Source of the DNA: Musa acuminata AAA Group
Taxonomy: Eukaryota; Streptophyta; Magnoliopsida; Zingiberales; Musaceae
Assembly: GCF_036884655.1 (NCBI RefSeq)
Contig: NC_088331.1
Coordinates: forward strand, 17,665,501-17,729,500
Direction: 5' to 3'
DNA length: 64,000 nucleotides
The first letter of the stretch is position 1. Each line of letters starts with the position of its first letter. Under the pieces are notes generated by a model that was not told where the DNA came from, did not search any database, and worked only from the letters and a program-made list of their open reading frames with translations. The position numbers and the translations under genes are program-made. Below are positions 34,396-44,607 of this stretch, piece after piece.

Positions 34396-35964
34396 CTACA
34401 AGAAGGGATTATTTTTAGGTACCCATTTTCTTTTGGGTGCCTTAAAAACTGATTTAACTTGTTCATCATATTGCATAGAATTGATCATGGTTCGTTTAGT
34501 AACCCAAATTAGTTTGTTTGGAGTAATTTTCTTGAATGGACATTTATAAGTTTTATGTCCATATTTGCAACAAAAGTTGCAATTGCTTTGGTGCCGAACA
34601 TGTAAGATAGGACCTTTAATGAAGGTGGTTGGATTTTGGTGAGAACTTCTCATAAATCCGATTCCACTTCTTTTAGGAACGTGACCCTTATTTCTAAGGA
34701 TCATGTTCAAAGACTTGCTACCAACCTCGAATTTCTTCAAGTTGTCCTTATGTAGCAAGTTCTCCTTTTGGAGAGTTTCTAGATCATGGCATTTTATACA
34801 TGGAGCTAAACTATCATGATATTTAGTCTTTAATTTATCGACATTACAAGTGAGACTATCATGCTCCTTTTTTAGCAATTTGTATTTTCTACTATTTGTC
34901 TTACATTCATCAAATAACTCGTGGAAGGCATTTAATAATTCATGATAAGGTAAATCTGCATCAATTAAATTCGTTACCTCTTCTCCGATGGTCATTAGGG
35001 CGTAATGAGCAACTTGCTCGGTGTTGGACTTATCTTCTTCGGATGCACTTGAATCATCCCACGTTGCCTTGAGCGCCTTTTTATTTGATGTTCTCTTTTT
35101 GGCTTCAGGACAATCGTTCTTGTAGTGTCCCGATTTTTTGCACTCAGAGCAAATCATTTGGTCTTTCTTGTGTTCGAATTTATTTTTTGTATTATTTTTA
35201 AATTTATTCTTTCTTAAATATTTTTTAAATTTTTGAGTCAAAAGTGCAATGTCATTGTCACTGTCCTCATCACTTGATGTTCTTTTCAAGTGATCTTCTT
35301 GTGATGTGAGTGCCATATCCTTCCGGTTCTCGAGCTCGTCATGAGTTTGACATGTCATTTCATAGATCATTAGAGACCCAATGAGTTCTTCAAAAGGGAA
35401 TGTTTTAAGGTCTTTGGCCTCTTGAATGGCCGTAACTTTTGGATCCCAACTTTTAGGGAGGGATCTTAAGATTTTAGTTACTAGTTCAAAGTTAGTAAAA
35501 TCTTTACCAAGAGCTTTGAGTCCATTGATGACATCTGTGAAACGGGTGTACTTATCTCCGATGGACTCACTTGGTTTTATTCGGAAAAGTTCGTAAGAGT
35601 GCACAAGGATGTTGATTTTGGACTCTTTCACTCGGCTAGTGCCTTCATGAGTGACCTCAAGAGTTCTCCAAATATCAAAAGCCGAATCACAAATTGAAAC
35701 ACGATTAAATTCATTATTGTCTAGTGCACAAAACATGGCATTCAAAGCCTTTGCGTTTAAAGCAAAAACCTTTTTCGCCGATTCATTCCATTCGCTCATC
35801 GGAAGAGAAGATTTTTGAAATCCGTTTTCAACAATAGTCCAAAGCTCGAAATCCATGGAAATGAGGAAGATCCTTATACGAGTCTTCCAATAAGTGTAAT
35901 CCGACCCATTAAACATGGGTGGACGTATGATAGATTGACCCTCATGTATGCCGGAGTAAGCCAT
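34396..35964 (-). CDS. gag: E6 Gag, 522 codons, intact
   Basis: UBN2-family copia Gag: capsid and nucleocapsid of the virus-like particle. The start ATG is 35962-35964, 38 bases inside the primer site, with the conserved MAYSGIHEGQS beginning. The N-terminal part includes DYTYWKTRIRIFLISMDFEL and HEGTSRVKESKINILVHSYE. Zinc knuckle 1 has Cys272, Cys275, His280 and Cys285. Zinc knuckle 2 has Cys462, Cys465, His470 and Cys475. The region between is Lys/Asp/Ser-rich and probably coiled. The frame ends at TAG (34396-34398) after KWVPKNNPFL, and the protease follows in the same frame, so the protein would stop at Gag unless the codon is read through. Confidence 0.88.
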   Translation of the reverse strand: MAYSGIHEGQSIIRPPMFNGSDYTYWKTRIRIFLISMDFELWTIVENGFQKSSLPMSEWNESAKKVFALNAKALNAMFCALDNNEFNRVSICDSAFDIWRTLEVTHEGTSRVKESKINILVHSYELFRIKPSESIGDKYTRFTDVINGLKALGKDFTNFELVTKILRSLPKSWDPKVTAIQEAKDLKTFPFEELIGSLMIYEMTCQTHDELENRKDMALTSQEDHLKRTSSDEDSDNDIALLTQKFKKYLRKNKFKNNTKNKFEHKKDQMICSECKKSGHYKNDCPEAKKRTSNKKALKATWDDSSASEEDKSNTEQVAHYALMTIGEEVTNLIDADLPYHELLNAFHELFDECKTNSRKYKLLKKEHDSLTCNVDKLKTKYHDSLAPCIKCHDLETLQKENLLHKDNLKKFEVGSKSLNMILRNKGHVPKRSGIGFMRSSHQNPTTFIKGPILHVRHQSNCNFCCKYGHKTYKCPFKKITPNKLIWVTKRTMINSMQYDEQVKSVFKAPKRKWVPKNNPFL

Positions 35965-36002
35965 CTCTCTTGGGTATCAAACCAAATATGAGAGTGAGCC
36001 TA

Positions 36003-36014
36003 GCTCTGATACTA
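36003..36014 (-). other. E6 primer binding site
   Basis: The reverse complement is TAGTATCAGAGC, one change from the initiator-Met consensus, two bases from the 5' LTR edge. Confidence 0.88.
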
Positions 36015-36016
36015 AT

Positions 36017-37293
36017 TGTTAGGATCGGAGCGGCACTAAGAGGGGGGGGGGGGATGAATTAGTGCTGCGGATTAAAACGTTGGTTTTGACAAATCTTTCG
36101 TACGATAAAAATTGAACTTGGAAGTGCTTAACTTGAAAGTGTATTCATAAAGTTGTGCAGCAAAGGTAATGAGGAAATAAAGCACGTAAGATGGTTTGCA
36201 GTAATGTAAATAGCAATAATGAAATGCAAACCAGAGATCACGCCGATTTTAAAGTGGTTCGGTCATATGACCTACATCCACTTGCGAGGCCCTCTTCGAT
36301 GAGGCTCCCACCTTCCACTAGCAAATCTCTTGAAAGGGAAGGGCAAATACCCCTCTTACAACTTTTTACAAGCGGTTCACTCTCTTATAGATTTTCAACA
36401 AGAAAGAAGGAGGTTAACATTAGCAAATTGAAAACAAGACTTGCTAAGACTTTTCTATGACCTTTCTCTCAACCAATTGCTTTTCAAAAAGTTTTGATCT
36501 CAGCTGAGATTTGAGGGGTATTTATAGGCCTCAAGAGGATTCAAATTTGGGCTCCAAAATTTGAATTCTCTTTGGTTCCCGATGCTAGCGGTGCCACCGT
36601 CTGTCAGTGGCGGTGCCACCGCTTGTCAGTGTCTGACGCTGACAATGGACTGGCGGTGCCACCGCCCAGCCAAGCGGTGCCACCGCCTGGCTCTCGGGTG
36701 CTGGGTGGTGCCATTGCCTGGCTCTCGGGTGCTGGGTGGTGCCACCGCCCAGTTTGGCGATGCCACCGTCAGACCCTTCGGTTCACAGGTTGGGCTTTAA
36801 TTTCAGCCCAAACCAAGTCTAATTTTGGGCCCAGTTGGCCCCTAACCAGGATATATGATTATCTCTTAATCGTAATCCTAATTACACGTGAACTACATAA
36901 CTAAAAACATCCTAAGCAAGTTTTCAATTGCGAACGTCGAGTCTTATTCCGGCGACCTTTCCGACGAACTTCTTCCGACGAACTCCCATCAAGCTCCCGA
37001 TTTTGTGATGACTTTAACGAGTAGCTGAGCCTTCTTGGTGATCTCCGTGAACCTCCGACGATCTCTTCGGCGAACTTCCAAAAATTTCGACAGGTTCCCG
37101 ATTTCTTCTCGGTTGGTTCCGACAGCATCTCCGATGATTCTTCGGTCTCTTAAATGTCCATCGAACTTGACTCCAGTATTCTTGCTTTGTGTTTTCTGGT
37201 TATCGTAGTTAATCTTACACACTTAACTCAATAATATGAATTAGATCAATTAACCCATCAATTGATTGTATAATCAAAATCCGAGATTCAACA
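36017..37293 (-). repeat. E6 5' LTR
   Basis: 12-G run 36042-36053, TATA box 36519-36526, palindromic GGCGGTGCCACCGCC units 36585-36775 (more than in the 3' LTR), CGACGAACTTC array 36945-37140. Right end TTCAACA, then target duplication AGGTC. Confidence 0.93.
36519..36526 (-). promoter_or_regulatory. TATA box of the E6 5' LTR
   Basis: TATAAATA on the minus strand, followed by CCCC and a short pyrimidine stretch. It lies just downstream of the palindromic array, as in E1, E7, E8 and E9. Confidence 0.68.
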
Positions 37294-37477
37294 AGGTCTT
37301 CTATCGATACGTCGACCTATCCTCCGGCTCGACGTCCAATCTTCTGACATGTTCCACTCTAGCCCAACATGATTCTTCCTTCATTAATTGTCTCTTGCTG
37401 ATCGAAGCTTCCTACATCACTCAAAATGTAGATCAGATAAACACTATCAATTGGTTTCATCATCAAAATATGAGATT

Positions 37478-38652
37478 AAATGGGGGGGGTGAATTTATGC
37501 TTATGAAAATATTATGTCAAATTGAAAATTTTGTTTCAATTTAAACCCATGGCAGAAATATGTTAATTATAAAGAAGGTGTGAAGGAGAGTAAGCAGCCA
37601 AGTCAATAAGCAATATGAAGAAAAAGTAGAACAGGAATGACAAAGTAAAGATCACACTGGATTTATATTGGTTCATTCGTCGTGACCTACATCCACTCCG
37701 GATTACTCCTTGTTGAGGCTACTAGCATCCACTAACGGTCTTCCTTCAATGGGTGAAGACCAACCACCCTCTTAATCACAAAACTAGAAAGGAAAGAGGA
37801 GGACACTTAGCAATTTTACAACCTAAAATCTCAATATTTTTGTTCACACTTTCATACTTTTTCATGCAGAAAAGAGTAGGGTATTTATAGGCTCCAATGA
37901 CTTCAAAAATGGAGCCAAAAAATATCTCATCCCAAGTTTTGGGGTACTAGCGATACCACCGTAATTATTGGGTGATACCACCACCTACAGACTGATACTA
38001 GGTGGTACTACCACCCAGTATGGATGGTACGACCATCTAACAGAGCCTAGGAGACTGAGCTCTAGCGGTACCATCGCCTGACAGCATTAACTATCGGTGA
38101 TACCACCACCCAAACTCCCTAGGAGGCCGAGCCTCAAGCGATTCCATTGCTAGCTTCGACGGTGCCACCACCTGATGTAGCTTTAAGTCACTGAATGAGC
38201 CATCCAATCAGCGTAATTCAGCCTTAATTTGGGCCCAATTGACCCCTAATTGAGTTAGTGGGATTTCTCCCAAAACTAACTTAAATTGAAACCTTAACTA
38301 CAACAATTAAGGCTAGAGAATTACAATGAAAGCAATCCTAGTTGTTCGACACAACAATTGTTCATTTGAACTTCTAGCAAAACTTTCAACGCATTCCTAG
38401 TGATCTTCGGGTGAGCTTTTGGCGAACCCTCGACGAATTCTCGGTGAGCTTCTAACACATCGTTCGAACCTTCAGTGTATCCTCCGATTCTTTCGACCCG
38501 ATGTCTGATCTTGACTCTAGCCTAACATTCGATTCTTCTTTAATTGTTTTATTTTTTTCATGATCTTAGTTAGTCTTGCATCACTTATCTCAACACATGG
38601 ATTAGATCACCAATTTATCAATTGATTTCATCATAAAAATCTGAGATTCAAT
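37478..38652 (-). repeat. Truncated copia LTR fragment
   Basis: Minus-orientation LTR that lacks its TGTTAGG start. It begins just before the 8-G run (37482-37489), has a TATA box near 37879-37886, palindromic units at 37950-38170 and a CGA-type array at 38380-38480, and ends near GATTCAATAA at 38644-38652. It is wedged between E4 and E5, and neither neighbour supplies its internal region. Confidence 0.7.
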
Positions 38653-39000
38653 AAGTAACACTCAACAAAAGCCAAATATCTTCGTTAAAGGATCTACATT
38701 GCATATCTAACCTAGAGAAAAATATATTTTTTGTGAAAAATATGATTATTTTAAAAGGTATACACACAAATTAGTTTGGGTTCCTAAAGGAACTCTAAAT
38801 AACTCAACGATATTAGTCAAAATAGGTAGACCTTTTCATGAGGGACCCAAAGCTAAATGGGTTCCTAAAGTGAACCGATTTTTCTTGTAGACATCTTTGC
38901 AATCGAAAGCTAGGAGCAAAAATAAAATTTTGATAATGGATGCTCAAGGCTTATAACCGCATATCCAACGTATTTCACAAAACTCACTAGCCAAAACAAA
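38653..39000 (+). pseudogene. E5 gag end and protease start
   Basis: Matches the C-terminal end of copia Gag: IFVKGSTLHI, a decayed second zinc knuckle (FCEKYDYFKRYTHK), LVWVPKGT and KAKWVPKVNRFFL. It then has a TAG (38888-38890) followed in frame by SLQSKARSK and the protease start. The active site reads Asp-Asn-Gly (in LDNGCSRL, another frame) instead of Asp-Ser-Gly. Nothing further of protease or integrase is seen. Confidence 0.75.
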
Positions 39001-39800
39001 ATGATCTTAATTGAAGATGCTTTATGAAATAATACTTGATGATTTTATATTATGCATGAGGATTTGAAGTAATGATAATTTAAAATATTATGTTTTGGAA
39101 TTATGTATTATACTTTTGATCTTCAAGATTTTTGTGATAAATATTATCTTTCGATTTAAAATCATGGTGCATGGTTTGTCTATGGAATGCTAGAGCATAC
39201 AAAATATAAAATCAAATTAAGTTAAAGAACCTTAGCTATTTTTAATCCTATAGTAAACTATCTACATTGCTTTCATTGGATTTCTCGAAAAGTCATTTTG
39301 ATGATAACTTTGGATTTGTTTTCATATGAGATGATATTTCGGTGTTTACGACTTAAGATGTGCCATACATGAAACAATTTTCTTGACTCTTGAGTACATT
39401 TATTCAAACAAATCTTGATTTTTTCACTTGATATTTTTTGAATTTATTTCTAAGTTTTTCATTAATCATTTTCCTATGCTTTTGTCGCTTATTGACTAAG
39501 GAAAGGATTTATCCAAATAAACCATGATATGATTGAATCATTAATGTACAAGGACAAAAAAATGTTGACCTGTACATCTCAAAAGTGCTGTGAAGCTTAC
39601 ACTTTCAATAAGCAAAAAGTGATGACTTGAATGCTAAATATAGGATTGGTATCATCCGCTTAAACATTAGCTTGAATATTATTGGATATTGACTTGAATG
39701 TTAAATGTTAGCACCACTAGAATGTTAAATATGGCTACTGGGTTGTTAAAGGTCAAATGTTGAAGCTTGATTGGTTGAAAGATAAAATTGCAGCTTGAAA
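39001..39800 (+). other. E5 spacer between protease remnant and ORF X unit
   Basis: AT-rich, no gene seen. 39580-39800 has a few decayed repeats (TTGAATGTTAAATAT, ATGTTAAATGTTAGC). Confidence 0.55.
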
Positions 39801-39834
39801 ATGAGCTAAAGGCAATGCACCAATGGTAGCATCG

Positions 39835-39929
39835 CTAGACTAGTGGTAGCACCGCCAGAGCACACTGCCTGTAGGTGATAGCACCGCCCAGTCAGCAGTA
39901 CTACCGCCCGAAACCATGCCTTATAAAAG
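39835..39929 (+). promoter_or_regulatory. Putative internal promoter of ORF X in E5
   Basis: Three or four GGTAGCACCGCC-like units (39842-39910) are followed by a TATA box, TATAAAAG, at 39922-39929, then a pyrimidine-rich leader (39950-40040). This is the same arrangement as in the LTRs (palindromic array, then TATA) but inside the element and 270 bases upstream of the ORF X start. Confidence 0.55.
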
Positions 39930-40190
39930 AGTTTTTAGGGCCGACGTAGAACCGCTCCCAAACATTCCTCCGCATCTCCTCCACACCACTAAACCTTTCT
40001 CTACTTCTCATTCTCCTTGCTCTTCATCTAGAAACCCAAGAAAACACTTCTCTTCTACAAATCTAAGGATCAATCTCAACCCTCTTGGAGATTACTACAA
40101 GGGTAATCCTTAAAACTTTTCTCTCAATTATTTGATTGATGTTGCTTCTTATATGTAGCTCTCTCATTGTTAATATATATATATAGTTCC

Positions 40191-41275
40191 ATGGCACCTA
40201 AAAGATCCTCAAGGGACAAAGTAAAGAAGAGATTAGATTAAACCTTTGATTCTATACTCTTTGATTCCCTTCAACATGTCCTTAAATGTCCAACCTTTGA
40301 GTCTAGAAGTCTACATAAGGAAAAATATGTAGATATAGAAGAATTGAGTGATTCGGAACCAATCAATGGTTCGCTAACTTAGATATCCCTCCAATTCTTT
40401 AAATTAGTAAACTCATTTATCCTAGACTTGTTTAGTTCTACAACAACATGCATGTGAATGAACACAATAAGTTGTCTATTTATCACTTAGGGAATCATAT
40501 ACCCATTATGGATAGCGTAATTTGTAACCTTATAGGAATTCCTGAGAAAAGAAGAGGTTCCTATTTTAGAGGACAATGAGACACTAAATCAGTTGGGATT
40601 ACATAGTCTGAGGCTTTAGGTACTATTTTTGGAAACCTAAATTTGTTTATTATTCCAAAAAGTTGTGAACATTTACCACCTTTCAATAGAAAACTACTTC
40701 ATCACATCATGATAAGTATTCTACTTTTAAAACAACACCATCATGATGAAGTTAGTCAAATGGAATTAGGAACAATATATTAGATTATGATAGAACATGA
40801 TAACTGTTTTGGATATCTGATACAACAAAATATGATTGAACTATCAACAAATGATATGATGCTTCCATATGGTGGCTTGATTACTAAACTAATGCATGCA
40901 TATGATAGTCATTTCACTAGATAAGAAACTATGAAACTAGATAGATTTAAAGTCATCAATAGAAATCTATTAAGAAGATTAAGATGTATAATAAGAAATG
41001 GTATTTGGACTAGATTACCTAGAAGAACTAATCCTCTCCCACCAGAACCAGAACCAGAAACACCTATATATAGGGGAATTCAATCTCCTCTTACTAGTCC
41101 CTTCGAGGCAGCACCTCCAACGGAGCCAACACCCTCCTCTTCTACAGATTCCACAGTGACTCGACTGGATCAAATTAAACTACATCAAGATCAAATCTTA
41201 ACTGAGATGCAGCAAATTCATCTACAACTTGACACTATGATTAGGCATTTTAGTTTACCATCACCTGAATAGCTT
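40191..41275 (+). pseudogene. ORF X of E5, broken homologue of the E9 gene
   Basis: Starts MAPKRSSRDK like the E9 copy (MGSRRSSRDK) but meets a TAA at codon 17, and more stops follow. Recognisable segments: KEKYVDIEEL, PRLV.FYNNMHV, LGNHIPIMD, ALGTIFGNLN, IPKSCEHLPPFNRKLLHHI, HHDEVSQMELGTIY and LPYGGLITKLM. The last part is open (40931-41272, 113 codons) with PRRTNPLPPEPEPETP and a coiled-coil-like end (LDQIKLHQDQILTEMQQIHL). The conserved ends show that it had the same length as in E9. See the E9 entry for function. Confidence 0.8.
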
Positions 41276-42600
41276 GTATATTTCTTCTTATTTTAGTTGA
41301 TGAAGGCGAAAACTCAATAGTACCCTGATATGCTATACTCCTTATCCTTACACTCTATGATGTACTTTTTGACATTATGTGCATTTCAATATTATGATGC
41401 ACTTCTTGATGATATCATGATTCGTGCAACACTCTAAGAATTAGGCATGTTAAATCTTCCAAATGCATGAGTTCCTCTTATATATTTTTTGAATTTCTCG
41501 ATTCTTTTTGAAAATTGAATTTTCTCTTTATCGAGATCATTTCCTTTCACCTTCTTGAATTTTTATTCATGGATTTTTTTATCTTTTATTTAATGATCTC
41601 TTCCTATGAATTCTTCCTCTCTCTACTCACGAAAGAAAAAAAATTATTCATGGATTTTTGCTATACTAAATCTTTTATGCAATGATAATTTAATATGAAT
41701 CTTTCTTCCTTCTATTTACAAGAATAGGAATTTGATTCATGAATCTTTAGTATGCACATTTTGATATTTTATGTGATGAATCCTTTCTCTTTGCGAAAGA
41801 AGAAGTTTGATTCAAGGACTTTTGGTTCTTATAACTTGATTTTTTTGTGATGAATGAATTCTTCCCTTCTTCTTCTTCTTCTTTATCTTATTTTTATAAC
41901 AAAAGGGAGAAAGAAACTTGCATAAGTCAAGAAGAACCAAAAAGTGTTTGCACATCTAAAGAGTAGTTGCCCATTTCAAGAAGCAAAAGTGGTTATCTTG
42001 GAAAATTTTTGCTTACCTTCTCATTTCACAAATTTGCTACAATGCATAAATTGGTGTAAAACTTACTTGAATAGTCTAAAATACTTGCATAAATTGTTGA
42101 ATGATTCTCCATTTTGTTGATAATAAAGGGGGAGAAATGATGAATGTTTGGAATCATGCCAAAATGATGTTGAATGTAGTATCATGCATGAGGTGATAAA
42201 TGGTTAAAATATACTTAGTATCATATATGTTATGCCCAAAATGATTGAAAATATGAATGCTTTAGTATCATGAATGTTATGCCCAAAATGATGTTAATTT
42301 TGGTATCATGGATGAAGTGATGAATGATTTAGTATCATGTAGTTTATGCCCAAAGTGATGTTGATTTGTTATCATGCGTGAAGTGATGAAATTGTGCATG
42401 TTATACGTTGTTGACTTGAATCTATGATGATGCATAATGTATGAAATTTTGATATATTACATTTCATCACAATGATCGAAGTTATTTCAATTGAATTCAA
42501 AGGTCATGATTCCTTTAGAATTCAAGTTTGCCTTATCTCATTATAGCATATAGATAGGGGGAGTTAAGGTTAAGTCTGTCATCCATTGGTTATCATCATC
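41276..42600 (+). other. E5 spacer with trace of RNase H end and PPT motifs
   Basis: At about 41430-41460 AGAATTAGGCATGTTAAATC matches the codons for the RELGMLN end of RNase H. The rest is AT-rich. Polypurine motifs GGGGGAGAAATGATG at about 42128 and ATAGGGGGAGTTAAGG at about 42553 precede the main tract. No gene. Confidence 0.6.
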
Positions 42601-42614
42601 AAAAAGGGGGAGAT
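42601..42614 (+). other. E5 polypurine tract
   Basis: AAAAAGGGGGAGAT directly before TGTTGAATC of the 3' LTR; primer for plus-strand DNA synthesis. Confidence 0.85.
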
Positions 42615-42907
42615 TGTTGAATCTTGGATTTTGATGATGACATCAATTGGTGAATTAATGATCTAATCCATATGTTGAGATATGTGATGAACGACTAACT
42701 ATTATCATGAGAAAGACAAAATGATTAAAAAATAATCGAAGTGAGGACAGAGTCAATGATCAGGCATCGAGCCGAATTAATCAGGGGATACACCAACGGA
42801 TCAGACGATGCAGTGAAAGCTCAGCGGAAGTTGGTCGGGAGTTCACCGGAAGTTCACTGAGAGTTCAGTTAAATAGTTGATGTGCCGACACCAATATTAC
42901 TTGTATT
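42615..42907 (+). repeat. E5 3' LTR, first part, interrupted by E7
   Basis: Starts TGTTGAATCTTGG after the polypurine tract and resembles the starts of the E7 and E9 LTRs (TTTTGATGATGACATCAATTG). It breaks at GTATT (42903-42907), where the E7 LTR begins. Confidence 0.82.
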
Positions 42908-44557
42908 TGTTGAATCTCAAATTTTGACGATAAAACTAATTATTGTGTTTAGATGTTTAACTGCATTTTGAGTGATGTAGGTCTACTCGATCAGGATTAG
43001 ACAGTTGACGCAAGAGGAATTGACATTGCGCCGAAGGAGATCACGTCAGGATATTAGACGACAGAAGGCTTCGGACGTCGGGCATCAGGCCAAGGAGAGC
43101 GGAATTGCACCAAGGATATCACCGATTGGGCAACAAGCTGCAAGAGAGGACGATGCGCTGAAGAATCGGATGAAGCACCAACCAATGACGTGCTGGGCAA
43201 CAGAATGTCAATTTGTGTTGTAATAATTGTCTAGATCGAAGTAGAGTTTTGGCATGTGTGTGCAGGATTAACTATGATAACGATGAAGACATAAAGCGAA
43301 ACAAAGTGCGAGAGTCAAGCGCGAAGGATTCGTTAGGAGTTCGAGAGTCCGACGGAAGTCCGAAGGTTCGTCGGGAATGTTGCTGGAACTAACCGAGAAT
43401 GAGTAGGGAGCTTGCCGAAGGGTTTCGGAAGCTTGCCGGAAGGTACGTCGGAAGTTCCCGAAGCTCACTGAGAAAGATCGTAGCTTACCGAAGAAGCTCA
43501 TCGAAACTCGCCAAGATCAAATCGTGAAGTCTAGGAGCTTGCTGGGAGTCCGCAGAATGGTTTCCGAGAGTTTATTGGAAGACCGCCGAAAGTTCGCCGG
43601 AAGCTCGCCGGAAGATGTCTTGACTTGCGAACTTTGTAATAGCTTAGGAAATATCTTTAAATTCATAGTTAGCACATTAATTAGGGTTAAGATTAAGTGT
43701 TAATCCTATTACCCAAGTATAGGCCAATTGGGCCCGAGTTCGGACTAGTTTGGGCCATGTTTGGAGCCCAACCAATGAGCTAAAATAGTGTAGGCAATGA
43801 CACCGCCAGACTAGGCGGTGGCACCGCCCAGAGCCTGAAGTATCAGGCGGTTGTACCATCGAACTAGGCGGTGGCACCACTCAGCACTCGAGAGTTCAGA
43901 CGGTGGTACCGCCCAAAACCCGAGAGTTCCGGCGGTGGCACCGCCAGAACTCTATCAATGTTGAAATTGACAAGCAGTGGCACCGCTAGCCTCGGAAACC
44001 CAAGAGAATTCAAAATTTGGAGCCCAAATTTGAATCCTCTTGGGGCCTATAAATACCCCTCAATTCTCAGCAGAGAACACAACCTTGGAGAAGCTAGAGA
44101 TTTAGATAAAGCCATAGCAAAGTCTTTAGCAAGTCTTGTTTTTAATAGTTTAAGTGTTCACCTCCCTCATTCTCTTTGAAAATCTGTAAGAGTGTGAACC
44201 GCTAATAAAAGGTTATAAGAGGGGTATTTGTCCTTCCCTTTCAAAGTGATTTACTAGTGGAAGTTGGGAGCCTCATCGAAGAAGGCTTCGCAAGTGGTTG
44301 TAGGTTATTTGATCGAACCACTATAAAATTGGCGTGTTCTCTAGTTTGCATTTACTTATTGCTATTTACCTCATTGCAAACCTTCATACGTGCTTTAATT
44401 CTTCGTTACTTTTGCTGCACACCTTTATGAACAAACTTTCAAGTTAAGCACTTCCGAGTTCAGTTTTTATCGTACGAAAGATTTTCGAAAACCGATGTTT
44501 TAATCTATTGCACTAATTCACCCCCCCCCCCCTCTTAGTACCACTCGGATCCTAACA
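42908..44557 (+). repeat. E7 5' LTR
   Basis: TGTTGAATCTC start, CGGAAGTTC-type array 43330-43620, palindromic GGCGGTGGCACCGCC units 43790-43995, TATA box 44048-44055, 12-C run 44521-44532 and CCTAACA end. Compared with the 3' copy it lacks about 20 bases near 43120. Confidence 0.9.
44048..44055 (+). promoter_or_regulatory. TATA box of the E7 5' LTR
   Basis: TATAAATA in the context GGGGCC-TATAAATA-CCCC, identical to the E9 LTR box at 58651-58658. Confidence 0.68.
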
Positions 44558-44559
44558 AT

Positions 44560-44571
44560 TGGTATCAGAGC
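44560..44571 (+). other. E7 primer binding site
   Basis: TGGTATCAGAGC, an exact match to the initiator-Met tRNA site, two bases after the LTR. Confidence 0.95.
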
Positions 44572-44607
44572 CATGGTTTTCTACTTTGGTTTAACACCCA
44601 AATAGAA

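Larger units (their letters stand above)
29253..37293 (-). mobile_element. E6: complete copia element with perfect target duplication
   Basis: 8041 bp. 3' LTR 29253-30444 (1192 bp), 5' LTR 36017-37293 (1277 bp), both TGTTAGG...TTCAACA, flanked by AGGTC at 29248-29252 and 37294-37298. Polypurine tract next to the 3' LTR, primer site next to the 5' LTR, and all gag-pol domains present but broken. Over about 430 compared LTR bases I count roughly 20 differences by eye, mostly C/T or G/A, so the insertion is not recent. The LTRs also differ by indels in the palindromic array. Confidence 0.94.
20161..37477 (-). mobile_element. E4: pol-deleted copia element hosting three later insertions
   Basis: In element direction: 5' LTR (37477 down to 28513, interrupted by E6), a gag fragment (28512-28117), AT-rich spacer (28116-24278, interrupted by a solo LTR) with PPT-like motifs, then the 3' LTR (24277-20161, interrupted by a small gypsy element). 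Without insertions it would be about 4.4 kb. Primer site, start of gag and the whole of pol are gone. The flank left of the 3' LTR is AAGAG; the 5' LTR has lost its last bases at 37477, so its duplication cannot be verified. Confidence 0.75.
28513..37477 (-). repeat. E4 5' LTR, truncated and split by E6
   Basis: Parts at 28513-29252 and 37294-37477. The reading frame of the LTR continues exactly across E6 (GGCCCGAGGTC / AGGTCTTCTATCG, with AGGTC duplicated). The U5 end with its G run is missing. TATA box near 28671-28678; palindromic units at 28740-28935. It stops at GAGATT, short of the usual CAACA. Confidence 0.78.
38653..42907 (+). mobile_element. E5: non-autonomous copia element with a decayed ORF X
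   Basis: Plus-strand element whose left part is cut off. It holds the end of gag, the start of protease, a spacer, ORF X in place of the rest of pol, a trace of the RNase H end, a spacer, a polypurine tract (42601-42614) and the first 293 bases of the 3' LTR (42615-42907). E7 then interrupts the LTR. It has the same order as E9 but is more decayed. The rest of its 3' LTR is predicted beyond 64000. Confidence 0.8.

Noticed and set aside
36561..36904. Open frames with repeated GGAT / PPPSG peptides in LTRs (also 26392-26580, 29733-29995, 43677-44179, 49695-49986, 57866-58366)
   Set aside because: They come from the palindromic GGCGGTGCCACCGCC arrays and cross the TATA box; they are not conserved as frames between LTR copies.
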